Shown here: positions 1-6,168 of the stretch, piece after piece
Layout of the letters: every line of letters starts with the position of its first letter
Numbering within the stretch: position 1 is the first letter of the stretch
NCBI GenBank assembly: GCA_900762015.1
Contig: CAAFEX010000028.1
Coordinates: forward strand, 1 to 7,351
Reading direction: 5' to 3'
DNA length: 7,351 bases
From: an uncultured Collinsella sp.
GTDB lineage: Bacteria; Actinomycetota; Coriobacteriia; Coriobacteriales; Coriobacteriaceae
Translations under genes and position numbers: made by a program
Notes under the pieces: model-generated
The model's database searches: none
What the model saw: only the letters and a program-made list of their open reading frames with translations
What the model was told of the DNA's origin: nothing

Positions 1-113
1 CGGGGAGCGGCGCGTAATTAAGTTTATCGTGAGTTCCGCACGAACAGGAGGCCACTTAATGTGACCTCCGTCGTGAGCAGGACTGTAGAGCAGGAAACTT
101 AACCCCCGCCCCG
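1..113 (+). ncRNA. Candidate structured RNA, probably truncated at the left edge; family not identified
   Basis: No protein is readable here, but the bases form one nested rod. Pairings are 1-5 with 109-113 (CGGGG/CCCCG), 8-10 with 106-108, 18-25 with 95-102 (TTAAGTTT/AAACTTAA), 32-36 with 80-84, 39-43 with 71-75 (CACGA/TCGTG), 47-51 with 65-69 (GGAGG/CCTCC) and 53-55 with 61-63, around a TTAAT loop. One pair is T-G (35 with 81), which pairs only if the + strand is the RNA; this is the sole reason for the strand call. The rod with a larger internal loop (26-31 against 85-94) recalls the general shape of 6S or SRP-type RNAs, but I see none of their diagnostic sequence motifs. A good promoter for the next gene starts only after it, so it is more likely a separate small RNA than a leader. 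No T-rich terminator follows it. Confidence 0.35.
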
Positions 114-136
114 GAGCCCAGCGGGCAACCCCTCCC

Positions 137-165
137 TTGTGCTCTATCACGCTAAAGTGTATGAT
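137..165 (+). promoter_or_regulatory. Sigma-70-like promoter of the amino acid ABC transporter operon
   Basis: TTGTGC (137-142) is separated by exactly 17 bases from TATGAT (160-165), a five-of-six match to the -10 consensus; the -35 box is only a three-of-six match. Transcription would start near 172, giving a leader of about 50 bases before the ATG at 222. A TAAAGTG heptamer (153-159) sits in the spacer against the -10 box and matches one arm of the palindrome downstream, so a regulator could bind on both sides of the start point. Confidence 0.5.
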
Positions 166-183
166 TCTGAACGTTACATGACT

Positions 184-203
184 CACTTTACTTAACTAAA
201 GTG
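184..203. promoter_or_regulatory. Palindromic operator candidate, CACTTTA-N6-TAAAGTG
   Basis: CACTTTACTTAACTAAAGTG is symmetric at 18 of 20 positions: two perfect 7-base arms around cTTAAc. It lies about 12-32 bases after the predicted transcription start and just before the AAGGGGG ribosome binding site, a classic place for a repressor to block transcription. The arm TAAAGTG recurs at 153-159, 44 bases upstream (about four helical turns), next to the -10 box. The regulator is not identifiable from the site. As RNA it could also form a hairpin close to the ribosome binding site. Confidence 0.5.
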
Positions 204-221
204 CCATCAAGGGGGAATACC

Positions 222-1082
222 ATGAATACCGATATGTCTCGTCGTCAGTTTGTTGGTCTAGCCGGTTCGCTCGCTACGGTTCTAGGCCTTGGCCTGGTAG
301 GCTGCGGTGGTGGTGCCGGTAAGGGTTCCGCTGCTGGCTCTGCCGCGGCCAAGGATGTGAAGGGCGCTGCGGAGTCCAAGAAGCTCGTGGTGGGCTTTGA
401 TAAGTCCTATCCTCCGTACGGTTTTGTGGGCGACGATGGCGAGTACACCGGCTTTGATCTCGATCTTGCCAAGGCTGTTGCCGATAAGCAGGGCTGGGAG
501 GTCAAATACGAGGCCATCGATTGGGATGCCAAGGACACGCTGCTCAACTCTGGCGCCATCAACTGCATCTGGAACGGCTTTACCATGGAGGGCCGTGAGG
601 ACGACTACACGTTCTCCGAGCCGTACATGCTCAACGAGCAGGTGCTGGTGGTCAAGAAGGATGCGGGCATCAAGGGCTGGGACGATCTTGCCGGCAAGAC
701 TGTGATTACCCAGACTGATTCCGCTGCGCAGGACGTGCTTGAGGGTGACCAGAAGGATCTGGCGGCGACGTTTGCCACGCTCGACGCGATCGGCGAGTAC
801 AACACGGCCTTTATGCAGCTCGAGAGCGGCGCGGTCGATGCCGTGGCTTGCGACCTTTCGATTGCCCAGTATCAGCTTGCCGCCAAGCCCGATGCTTATA
901 CGCAGCTTGATGAGCCGCTGTCCAGCGAGCACTACGCCGTCGGCTTTAAGAAGGGCGACACCAAGTCGGCCGACGCCGTGACCGAGTCGCTCAAGGCGCT
1001 CTACGAGGACGGCACGGTTAAGGACCTGTGCGACAAGTACGCAGATTACGGTCTATCCTTCGACAACTGGGTTTTGAAATAG
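222..1082 (+). CDS. Amino acid ABC transporter substrate-binding lipoprotein (SBP_bac_3 type), Tat-type signal
   Basis: This 286-residue protein is the extracytoplasmic binding component of a polar amino acid importer; it captures the ligand and delivers it to the permease. The N-terminus carries a twin-arginine motif (S6-R7-R8-Q9-F10-V11), a hydrophobic stretch and a lipobox LVGC with Cys28 as the lipidated residue, followed by a Gly/Ala/Ser linker. The mature part shows family-3 hallmarks: KKLVVGFDKSYPPYGF, the GFDLDLAKAVA segment, and an INCIWNGFTMEGRE stretch followed by YTFSEPYM. ATG 222 is chosen over an in-frame GTG at 201 because AAGGGGG (209-215) is correctly spaced for it and the GTG overlaps the operator palindrome. 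It is the first gene of the operon, with permease and ATPase following. The substrate cannot be fixed from sequence; glutamine, cystine and basic amino acids remain possible. Length is normal and no damage is seen. Confidence 0.9.
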   Translation: MNTDMSRRQFVGLAGSLATVLGLGLVGCGGGAGKGSAAGSAAAKDVKGAAESKKLVVGFDKSYPPYGFVGDDGEYTGFDLDLAKAVADKQGWEVKYEAIDWDAKDTLLNSGAINCIWNGFTMEGREDDYTFSEPYMLNEQVLVVKKDAGIKGWDDLAGKTVITQTDSAAQDVLEGDQKDLAATFATLDAIGEYNTAFMQLESGAVDAVACDLSIAQYQLAAKPDAYTQLDEPLSSEHYAVGFKKGDTKSADAVTESLKALYEDGTVKDLCDKYADYGLSFDNWVLK

Positions 1083-1187
1083 CGGCTTTCCCAGGCACCC
1101 GATTTTGCCGTTCAAACCGTCGCTTGCGTACATTTAGTACGCGGCGCTCCTCTTTCACGGCAAACTCGAGCACCTGGAAAACCCGCT
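1081..1187. repeat. 107-bp imperfect palindrome between binding protein and permease; candidate dispersed repeat
   Basis: The segment is symmetric about base 1134. Without any gap, 34 of the 51 opposed positions from 1081/1187 to 1131/1137 are complementary, plus two T-G pairs. Notable arms are AGCGG/CCGCT at the ends (1081-1085, with 1183-1187), CCAGG/CCTGG (1091-1095, 1173-1177), TTTGCCGT/ACGGCAAA (1104-1111, 1157-1164) and a perfect tip GCGTAC-ATTTA-GTACGC (1126-1142). The left end coincides with the TAG stop of the binding protein gene. It has no T-run, so it is not a standard terminator. Such an element could be a REP/MITE-like insertion; in the transcript it would form a long hairpin that may stabilise the upstream message or attenuate the downstream genes. 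Copies elsewhere in the genome cannot be tested here. Confidence 0.6.
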
Positions 1188-1233
1188 TTAGCATTGGGTT
1201 TTGCTGTTCTGTTGTCGCGAAAGAGAGCTTAGG

Positions 1234-1887
1234 TTGTCTATTCAGGTCATGATGCAGATGCTTGGCCAGGGATTCTTGGTCAGTTTGCAGTTGTTTGTGC
1301 TGACGCTGCTGGGGTCGATTCCGCTGGGAATCCCCGTGGCGTTTATGCGCATGAGCAAAATCGCGCCGCTTCGCTGGATTGCGCGCATCTATATCTCGGT
1401 CATGCGCGGCACGCCGCTCATGCTGCAGATGTTTGCCATCTACTTTGCCCCGTACTACGTGTTTGGCATTTCGCTCACGCCCGATTCCAAGTGGACGGCG
1501 TGCGTCGTAGCGTTCATCATCAACTACGCCGGTTACTTTGCCGAGATCTATCGCTCGGGCCTGCAGTCCATTCCGCGCGGTCAATACGAGGCAGCCGAGG
1601 TGCTGGGCTATTCGCGCATGCAGACGTTTCTGTATATCGTGATGCCGCAGGTCGCCAAGCGTATTCTGCCGGCGATGGGCAACGAGATTATCACGCTGGT
1701 CAAGGACACGTCGCTGGCGTTTGCCATTGGCGTGGGTGAGATGTTCTCGACGGCCAAGGCGCTGGTCGCCTCGCAGGTGAGCATGGTGCCGTTTGCGATC
1801 GCGGCGCTGATCTACTGGATCTTTAACTTTGTGGTCGAGATGCTGCTGGGCGCCGCCGAGAAAAAATTGGATTACTACCATGATTAA
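1234..1887 (+). CDS. Amino acid ABC transporter permease (HisMQ type)
   Basis: This membrane subunit, 217 residues from the chosen start, forms the translocation path of the importer. It has about five hydrophobic segments, beginning with the one containing GFLVSLQLFVLTLLGSIPLG. The cytoplasmic EAA loop that docks on the ATPase is clear: EAAEVLGYSRMQTFLYIVMPQ, with the Glu near residue 119 and the Gly near 125. MRGTPLMLQMF and the downstream LVKDTSLAFAIGVGEMF are typical of polar amino acid permeases. The start is uncertain. TTG 1234 has AAGAGAG (1221-1227) at good spacing. ATG 1249 or 1252 lack a good ribosome binding site, and TTG 1201 would add 11 unlikely residues. The 3' end overlaps the ATPase gene by 8 bases, indicating translational coupling. 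The gap from the binding protein gene is filled mostly by the 107-bp palindrome. Confidence 0.88.
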   Translation: MSIQVMMQMLGQGFLVSLQLFVLTLLGSIPLGIPVAFMRMSKIAPLRWIARIYISVMRGTPLMLQMFAIYFAPYYVFGISLTPDSKWTACVVAFIINYAGYFAEIYRSGLQSIPRGQYEAAEVLGYSRMQTFLYIVMPQVAKRILPAMGNEIITLVKDTSLAFAIGVGEMFSTAKALVASQVSMVPFAIAALIYWIFNFVVEMLLGAAEKKLDYYHD

Positions 1888-2644
1888 TTCGGTAATGAAT
1901 ATATCGAACGCGCGTAAGGCGTTTGGCGGCAATGAGGTGCTCAAGGATATCTCGCTCGAGGTCAAGCGTGGCGAGGTCGTGGCGATTATCGGGCCTTCGG
2001 GTGGCGGCAAGTCCACGCTGCTGCGGTGTGCCACGCTGCTCGAGACACTCGACGGAGGCTCGCTCTCGTTTGGTGACCTTGCCGTTGCGACGGATGCGGG
2101 TTCGGGCGCGGTCTATGCGAAGGGCGATGTGCCCAAGCGGGCACGCTCGCGATTCGGCCTGGTGTTCCAAAATTACAACCTGTTCCCGCACTATACCGTG
2201 ATGAAAAACATCATCGACGCGCCGATCCGCGTGCTTAAGCGCCCGCGCGAGCAGGCGGAAGCTCGTGCGCGCGAGTTGATCGCGCAGATGGGGCTTACGG
2301 GCAACGAGAACAAGGTGCCATGTGAGCTTTCGGGCGGTCAACAACAGCGTGTGAGTATCGCCCGCGCCTTGGCGCTCGATCCGGAGATCCTATTCTTTGA
2401 CGAGCCGACCTCGGCGCTCGATCCCGAGCTGACGGCCGAGGTGCTGCGTGTCATTAAAGACCTTGCCGCGCAGAATATGACGATGGTGATCGTGACCCAC
2501 GCAATGCAGTTTGCGCGCGATGTTGCCGACCGCGTGGTCTTTATGGATGGCGGCCGTATTGTCGAGGAGGGGCCTGCCGATCAGGTTATCGGCCATCCGC
2601 ACGAGCAGCGCACGCGTGAGTTCTTGAGCCGTATCGAGGGGTAG
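1880..2644 (+). CDS. Amino acid ABC transporter ATP-binding protein (GlnQ/HisP type)
   Basis: This 254-residue cytoplasmic ATPase powers the importer. From ATG 1880 the motifs are: Walker A GPSGGGKST (38-46), Q-loop Gln97 in VFQNYNLFPHYT, signature LSGGQ (150-154), Walker B ILFFDE with catalytic Glu175, D-loop SALD (178-181) and switch His207. All catalytic residues are intact. The insert between Walker A and the Q-loop (about residues 66-92, rich in Gly, Ala and charged residues) is somewhat longer than in classical GlnQ or HisP. ATG 1880 overlaps the permease stop by 8 bases; an in-frame ATG at 1895 is the alternative, and neither has a strong ribosome binding site, which fits coupled translation. 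It is the last gene of the operon, 32 bases before a strong terminator. Confident as a polar amino acid ATPase; substrate unknown. Confidence 0.93.
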   Translation: MINSVMNISNARKAFGGNEVLKDISLEVKRGEVVAIIGPSGGGKSTLLRCATLLETLDGGSLSFGDLAVATDAGSGAVYAKGDVPKRARSRFGLVFQNYNLFPHYTVMKNIIDAPIRVLKRPREQAEARARELIAQMGLTGNENKVPCELSGGQQQRVSIARALALDPEILFFDEPTSALDPELTAEVLRVIKDLAAQNMTMVIVTHAMQFARDVADRVVFMDGGRIVEEGPADQVIGHPHEQRTREFLSRIEG

Positions 2645-2676
2645 GCTCAGGTATTTACTCAACTATTAATTGAGGC

Positions 2677-2714
2677 AAAGCCGCCGCAGGTCTTACGGTC
2701 TGTGGCGGCTTTTT
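2677..2714 (+). terminator. Rho-independent terminator of the ABC transporter operon
   Basis: AAAGCCGCC (2677-2685) pairs with GGCGGCTTT (2704-2712). The stem continues inward through 2686-2692 against 2697-2703, with G-T pairs, to a TTAC loop. A run of five T (2710-2714) follows the stem. It begins 32 bases after the ATPase stop. Confidence 0.9.
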
Positions 2715-2954
2715 GTTTGCATCGACGGGGTTCAATAATCTCCTCACAAGCTTGTCTCTTCCTCTCGCCGCCTGTATTCATACGTGCGCCGAAAGGTATG
2801 CATGGACAGCCGCCCGTGAGGGTAGGGTGGTGGCATAGGACATTTGGAGGGTGAGTCGGCTCGGCTGCCGACCATGCTGCTCCCGGGATGGCACCGACCG
2901 CGAACTCTCCCCGTTGGCGTCGCGCATTGCGCGCGGCCCTGCAAGGAGGTCATC
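2715..2954 (+). promoter_or_regulatory. 240-base leader region of the EF-G-like gene, with weak promoter candidates and hairpins
   Basis: No convincing protein gene is present. The best promoter-like pair is TTGTCT (2752-2757), 17 bases, TATTCA (2775-2780); another is TTGTTT (2713-2718), 15 bases, AATAAT (2734-2739). Both are weak. Downstream are two hairpins: GTCGGC/GCCGAC (2855-2860, 2867-2872) and CGCGC/GCGCG with a three-base loop (2921-2925, 2929-2933). A possible 18-codon reading frame (2798-2854) contains two adjacent Trp codons and ends exactly before the first hairpin. The region ends in a perfect AAGGAGGT (2943-2950), five bases after the AGGAGG core from the gene's ATG. The unusually long leader suggests post-transcriptional control, which is inference. 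Confidence 0.3.
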
Positions 2955-5030
2955 ATGGGTGCTCCCAAGACCGGCAACGTAAGGAACGTGGTGCTCGTAG
3001 GCCAAGGCGGGGTGGGCAAGACTTCACTCGCCGAAGCCATGCTCCACCTTTCCGGCAAGACCGCCCGCCTGGGCGGCCACGACGGCACCAAGCCCACGCT
3101 CGACTATGACCCCGAAGAGGTCAAGCGTGCATTTTCCATCTCGACGACCATTGCGCCGATCGACTGGAAGGGCGCACGCATCAATGTGCTCGATGCCCCG
3201 TGCTACCCCGATTTTATCGGCGACGCCTTTGCCGCGATGAGCGTCTGCGAGACGGCTCTGTTTGTGGTCGACGCCGAGGCCGGCCCGCAGCCTACGACGG
3301 TTAAGCTCTGGTATGCCGCCGAGGACCTGCGCTTGGCGCGTGCGGTGTTCGTAAACCGCCTGTCGCGCTCCGAGGCCAGCTTTGCGACCACGATGGACCT
3401 GCTGCAGGAGCGCTTTGGCACGCGACTGGGCGCCGTGACCCTTCCCTGGGGCGAGGGCGAGGGCTTTGACGGCATTATCGACCTGGTGCGCATGAAGGCG
3501 CGCCATTGCAACGGCGCCGAAGCCGTTGAGTCGGAGATTCCCGAGGAGTATCGTGCCCAGGCCGAGGAGGCCCATGACCATCTGTGCGAGCTGGTGGCCG
3601 AGGCTGACGACGAACTGATGATGAAGTACTTGGAAGGCGAGGAGACGCTGACGCAGGAGGAACTTGAAGGCCTGCTGTCGAAGGCGATCGCCGAGCGCAT
3701 CTTTGTGCCGGTCTTTGCGGGCGATTGCATTAAGGAGCAGGGCGTCAACTCGCTGATGGACGACATCGCAACGTACTTCCCGGCGCCGACGGACTACGGC
3801 GAGATGCCGCTCATCGACGGTGATTCGCTCAAGATCTCGAGTGACGATGACCGCCCGGTGGCGTTTGTGTTTAAGACCCTGGCCGATCCGCAGCAGGGTC
3901 GCATCAGCTTTATCAAGGTGCTGACGGGTACGCTTGAGCCGGGTCTTGAGCTGATCAACGCGCGTACCCGCAAGGGCGAGCGTCTGGCTCACCTGTATGT
4001 GATGTGCGGCCGCGACATGACCGAGGTCGGTCACGCCTATGCCGGCGACATTATCGTGGCACCCAAGCTGGCGGCCGAGACGGGCGATACGCTCTCAATT
4101 ACCGGCAAGGTCGAGGCTGCGGCGTTTAAGTTCCCCAACTCGCAGTACCGCATTGCCATCGAGGCCGAGAATCGCGGCGACGAAGAGAAGCTCTACACGT
4201 TTATCGAGAAGGCTTGCAAGGCCGATCCGACCATGAGCATCGACCGCGACGAGGAGACGGGCCAGACTATCATCTCCGCCGTGGGTGAGGCGCAGGTTTC
4301 GGTGCTGCTCAACCGTTTGGAGGACCGTACCAAGGTTGTGGCAAAGAGCGTGCCGATCCGCATTCCGTATCGCGAGACCATCCGCCGCACGGCAAGCGCC
4401 CAGGGTCGCCACAAGAAGCAGACCGGCGGCGCCGGTCAGTACGGCGACTGCTGGCTGCGCGTGGAGCCGCTCATTGGGCCCGACGGCACGAGCGACGGCT
4501 ATGAGTTTGTTGACGAGGTCGTGGGTGGCCGCATCCCGCGCTCGCTGATCCCCGCTGTGGACAAGGGTGTCCAGGAGACCATGAAGGACGGCATCATTGC
4601 CGGCTACCCGCTCACGGGCATTCGCGTGGCTGTGTATGACGGCTCGTATCATAGCGTCGACTCCAACGAGATGGCGTTCCGCGCGGCGGCTCGCATCGGT
4701 CTGCGCAAGGCATGCGCCGATGCCGACCCGGTGGTGCTGGAGCCCATCGAGGAAATCACGGTGACTATCCCCGAGAGCTACGCCGGCGCCGTGATGGGCG
4801 ACATCTCGGCCTCGCGCGGTCGCGTGACGGGTATGGAGACCGATGAGCGCGGCGATACCGTGGTCATTGCCCAGGCGCCGCTGGCCGAGCTGACGGATTA
4901 TTCGACGCGCCTGCGCTCTATCACGCGCGGCACGGGCGACTTTACCATGAAGCCCGCTGGCTATGAACAGGTGCCTTATGACGTTCAGGCCAAGCTGGTC
5001 GAGCGCTATGAGGAGGGTCGCGCCAAGTAG
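2955..5030 (+). CDS. Elongation factor G-like protein (EF-G paralogue) with degenerate G3 and G4 motifs
   Basis: This 691-residue protein is a translational-GTPase relative of EF-G. Rough order: G domain 1-290 with P-loop GQGGVGKTS (16-24); domain II near 298-380; domain III from about 393; domain IV near 465-590, including the loop QGRHKKQTGGAGQYGD and later GGRIPRSLIPAVDKG; domain V from about 592 (EPIEEITVTIPESYAGAVMGDISASRGRVTGM). All five domains are present and full length. Two nucleotide-binding motifs depart from EF-G: DTPGH is D80-A-P-C-Y84 (conserved Gly and catalytic His lost), and NKxD is N134-R-L-S137 (Asp lost). This resembles the EF-G-like/EF-G2 subgroup, whose members are not the essential EF-G; a mycobacterial EF-G2 is reported, from memory, to lack ribosome-stimulated GTPase activity. 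ATG 2955 is chosen for its AAGGAGGT site; an upstream in-frame TTG (2844) would add 37 unlikely residues. The gene is monocistronic, ending at a terminator. It is not a tetracycline-resistance protein by any feature I can see. Confidence 0.88.
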   Translation: MGAPKTGNVRNVVLVGQGGVGKTSLAEAMLHLSGKTARLGGHDGTKPTLDYDPEEVKRAFSISTTIAPIDWKGARINVLDAPCYPDFIGDAFAAMSVCETALFVVDAEAGPQPTTVKLWYAAEDLRLARAVFVNRLSRSEASFATTMDLLQERFGTRLGAVTLPWGEGEGFDGIIDLVRMKARHCNGAEAVESEIPEEYRAQAEEAHDHLCELVAEADDELMMKYLEGEETLTQEELEGLLSKAIAERIFVPVFAGDCIKEQGVNSLMDDIATYFPAPTDYGEMPLIDGDSLKISSDDDRPVAFVFKTLADPQQGRISFIKVLTGTLEPGLELINARTRKGERLAHLYVMCGRDMTEVGHAYAGDIIVAPKLAAETGDTLSITGKVEAAAFKFPNSQYRIAIEAENRGDEEKLYTFIEKACKADPTMSIDRDEETGQTIISAVGEAQVSVLLNRLEDRTKVVAKSVPIRIPYRETIRRTASAQGRHKKQTGGAGQYGDCWLRVEPLIGPDGTSDGYEFVDEVVGGRIPRSLIPAVDKGVQETMKDGIIAGYPLTGIRVAVYDGSYHSVDSNEMAFRAAARIGLRKACADADPVVLEPIEEITVTIPESYAGAVMGDISASRGRVTGMETDERGDTVVIAQAPLAELTDYSTRLRSITRGTGDFTMKPAGYEQVPYDVQAKLVERYEEGRAK

Positions 5031-5064
5031 CGCGTGACTTTGCCTGCAACATATATGCCGATGT

Positions 5065-5100
5065 AAGGGCCGCTCTGGGCAATCCAGGGCGGCCCTTTTT
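5065..5100 (+). terminator. Rho-independent terminator after the EF-G-like gene
   Basis: A 12-base stem (5067-5078 with 5084-5095, one G-T pair) carries a GCAAT loop and is followed by five T (5096-5100). Flanking A5065-5066 can extend the stem. On the - strand the same stem is followed only by TTACAT, so it may end the converging nuclease transcript weakly. Two further GC-rich hairpins lie at 5103-5113 (CCCC-agc-GGGG) and across the nuclease stop codon (5140-5155) and may help on that strand. Confidence 0.9.
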
Positions 5101-5144
5101 GATCCCCAGCGGGGTTGCAAATCGGTTCTTGTCGTGGCTCGGGG

Positions 5145-6110
5145 CTAGTCCCCCGAGGCCTGATTGCGGCCGGTGGCGTAGTCGATCTGCACGTGCGGCT
5201 GCAGGTTGTAGCAGTACACGTGGAAGCAGAGGGTCTTGCCGTGGTCCTCGATCGATTGTGCTTCCAGACGAACGCCACGACAGACGAGTTCCTCTTCGTT
5301 GTACATGGGCGTGACGCGGTAGAGCACATGGTTGCCCGTGTCGCGGATGTAGTCGAGGATCTGCTCTTCAAACGGTAGCATGCCCGTCTCGTTGAGATAA
5401 CGCGTGCCGGTGAGGAGATTTTTGCGGTTGGCGTTTTCGCCGCAGAGCGACCAGGCGATGAGGTGGCAGCGGTTGTAGAGGCTCTGGCTTGGAATAAAGT
5501 CGTAGCGCTGCTGGTGCCATCCGGCGGGGTGGATACGCGAGATGTCGCCGCGCTTGCCCTGTCCGAGCGACTCGGGGCCTACGCAGGCGAGCGCCTTGCG
5601 AGTGCGGCCCAAGCTGTCGAGCTTGGAGAATTTCTTAAAGCAGCCTTCTTCGGTGGCACGTTCATACTCGTCAAGCGTGAACGACGGCGTGCCGAGCGGG
5701 TGCGTGCTGTCGGCGCGAAGGGCAACGTAGGGATTGCCGGCGTAGTCGGGAATGCTGCTGAAATATACGCCACGGGCACGGTTGAGGTCAGGGTTTTCCA
5801 CCTCGTCGATGGGGGTGGCGGCACTGACCGCGGAGGCGTCGTCACCGGTGTTGGTCGCGGTGGATTCGGAGCCATCACCGGAGTCCTCGGAGCTCGCTGT
5901 TCCCGATTCGAGCCGGGCAACCAGGTCTGCCTCGTCGTCGGTGCGGCTGGGACTCTCGTTTTGCTTCTCGGCCAGAGCCGCTGCCTGTTCATCGCTTTGC
6001 GGCGACAACAGCTTGGGCGCTCCGTCGATCGATCCCGTAAACAGCGCAAACCCCAGCACCACGGCGGTGCCGATGGAAAGTACTTGCTTGTAAGCGGACT
6101 TGCGCGACAT
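5145..6110 (-). CDS. Secreted DNA/RNA non-specific endonuclease (Endonuclea_NS_2 / EndA-like)
   Basis: This 321-residue protein is predicted to cut DNA and/or RNA outside the membrane. The N-terminus has a short basic start and a hydrophobic segment (about 9-26), a signal peptide or membrane anchor. A low-complexity linker rich in Ser, Asp, Glu, Ala and Thr follows (about 36-105), then the nuclease domain (about 110-315). The catalytic core is YNRCHLIAWSL with His216 as the probable general base (beta-beta-alpha metal finger). It is followed by ENANRKNLLTGTRYLNETGM, where Asn240, 24 residues on, is a candidate metal ligand. NRCH replaces the more familiar DRGH/NRGH; I believe this variant is common in gut Firmicutes and Actinobacteria homologues. 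Seven Cys fall in the domain. ATG 6108-6110 has AGGAG (6116-6120) five bases upstream. It converges on the EF-G-like gene and lies downstream of the LacI gene. Possible roles are nutrient acquisition from nucleic acid, DNA uptake or host DNA degradation; none is shown here. Confidence 0.85.
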   Translation of the reverse strand: MSRKSAYKQVLSIGTAVVLGFALFTGSIDGAPKLLSPQSDEQAAALAEKQNESPSRTDDEADLVARLESGTASSEDSGDGSESTATNTGDDASAVSAATPIDEVENPDLNRARGVYFSSIPDYAGNPYVALRADSTHPLGTPSFTLDEYERATEEGCFKKFSKLDSLGRTRKALACVGPESLGQGKRGDISRIHPAGWHQQRYDFIPSQSLYNRCHLIAWSLCGENANRKNLLTGTRYLNETGMLPFEEQILDYIRDTGNHVLYRVTPMYNEEELVCRGVRLEAQSIEDHGKTLCFHVYCYNLQPHVQIDYATGRNQASGD

Positions 6111-6168
6111 TGAGGCTCCTGGATGGACGGTTGGGAATCTACCAGTCTAGCAGGAGCCGGCAGGGGCC

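Noticed and set aside
201..221. GTG start for the binding protein gene, seven codons upstream of ATG 222
   Set aside because: It overlaps the operator palindrome and has no ribosome binding site, whereas ATG 222 has AAGGGGG at suitable spacing.
1018..2034. Long - strand open frame opposite the permease
   Set aside because: It is a low-quality Arg/His-rich translation antisense to a well-supported gene, a common shadow in GC-rich DNA.
2727..2740. GGTTCAATAAT, resembling a tRNA T-loop
   Set aside because: The flanking bases do not form a T-stem and no acceptor, D or anticodon arms are present.
2886..2902. TGGCACC followed by CCGCG, resembling the conserved T-box antiterminator sequence
   Set aside because: The spacing is disrupted by an extra base, no specifier stem or AGTA-type motif is found upstream, and an EF-G-like gene is not an expected T-box target.
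2955..5030. Tetracycline resistance ribosomal protection protein
   Set aside because: The protein matches the EF-G-like group in its P-loop, switch and domain IV sequences, and has degenerate G motifs that TetM/TetO-type proteins do not show.
3024..5120. Two long - strand open frames (3024-4034 and 4095-5120) opposite the EF-G-like gene
   Set aside because: They mirror the codon structure of the EF-G-like gene, have no family motifs and no ribosome binding sites.
5463..6113. 216-codon + strand open frame opposite the nuclease gene
   Set aside because: The nuclease on the other strand has a signal segment, catalytic motif and a good ribosome binding site; this frame has a Gly/Val/Arg-rich shadow composition.
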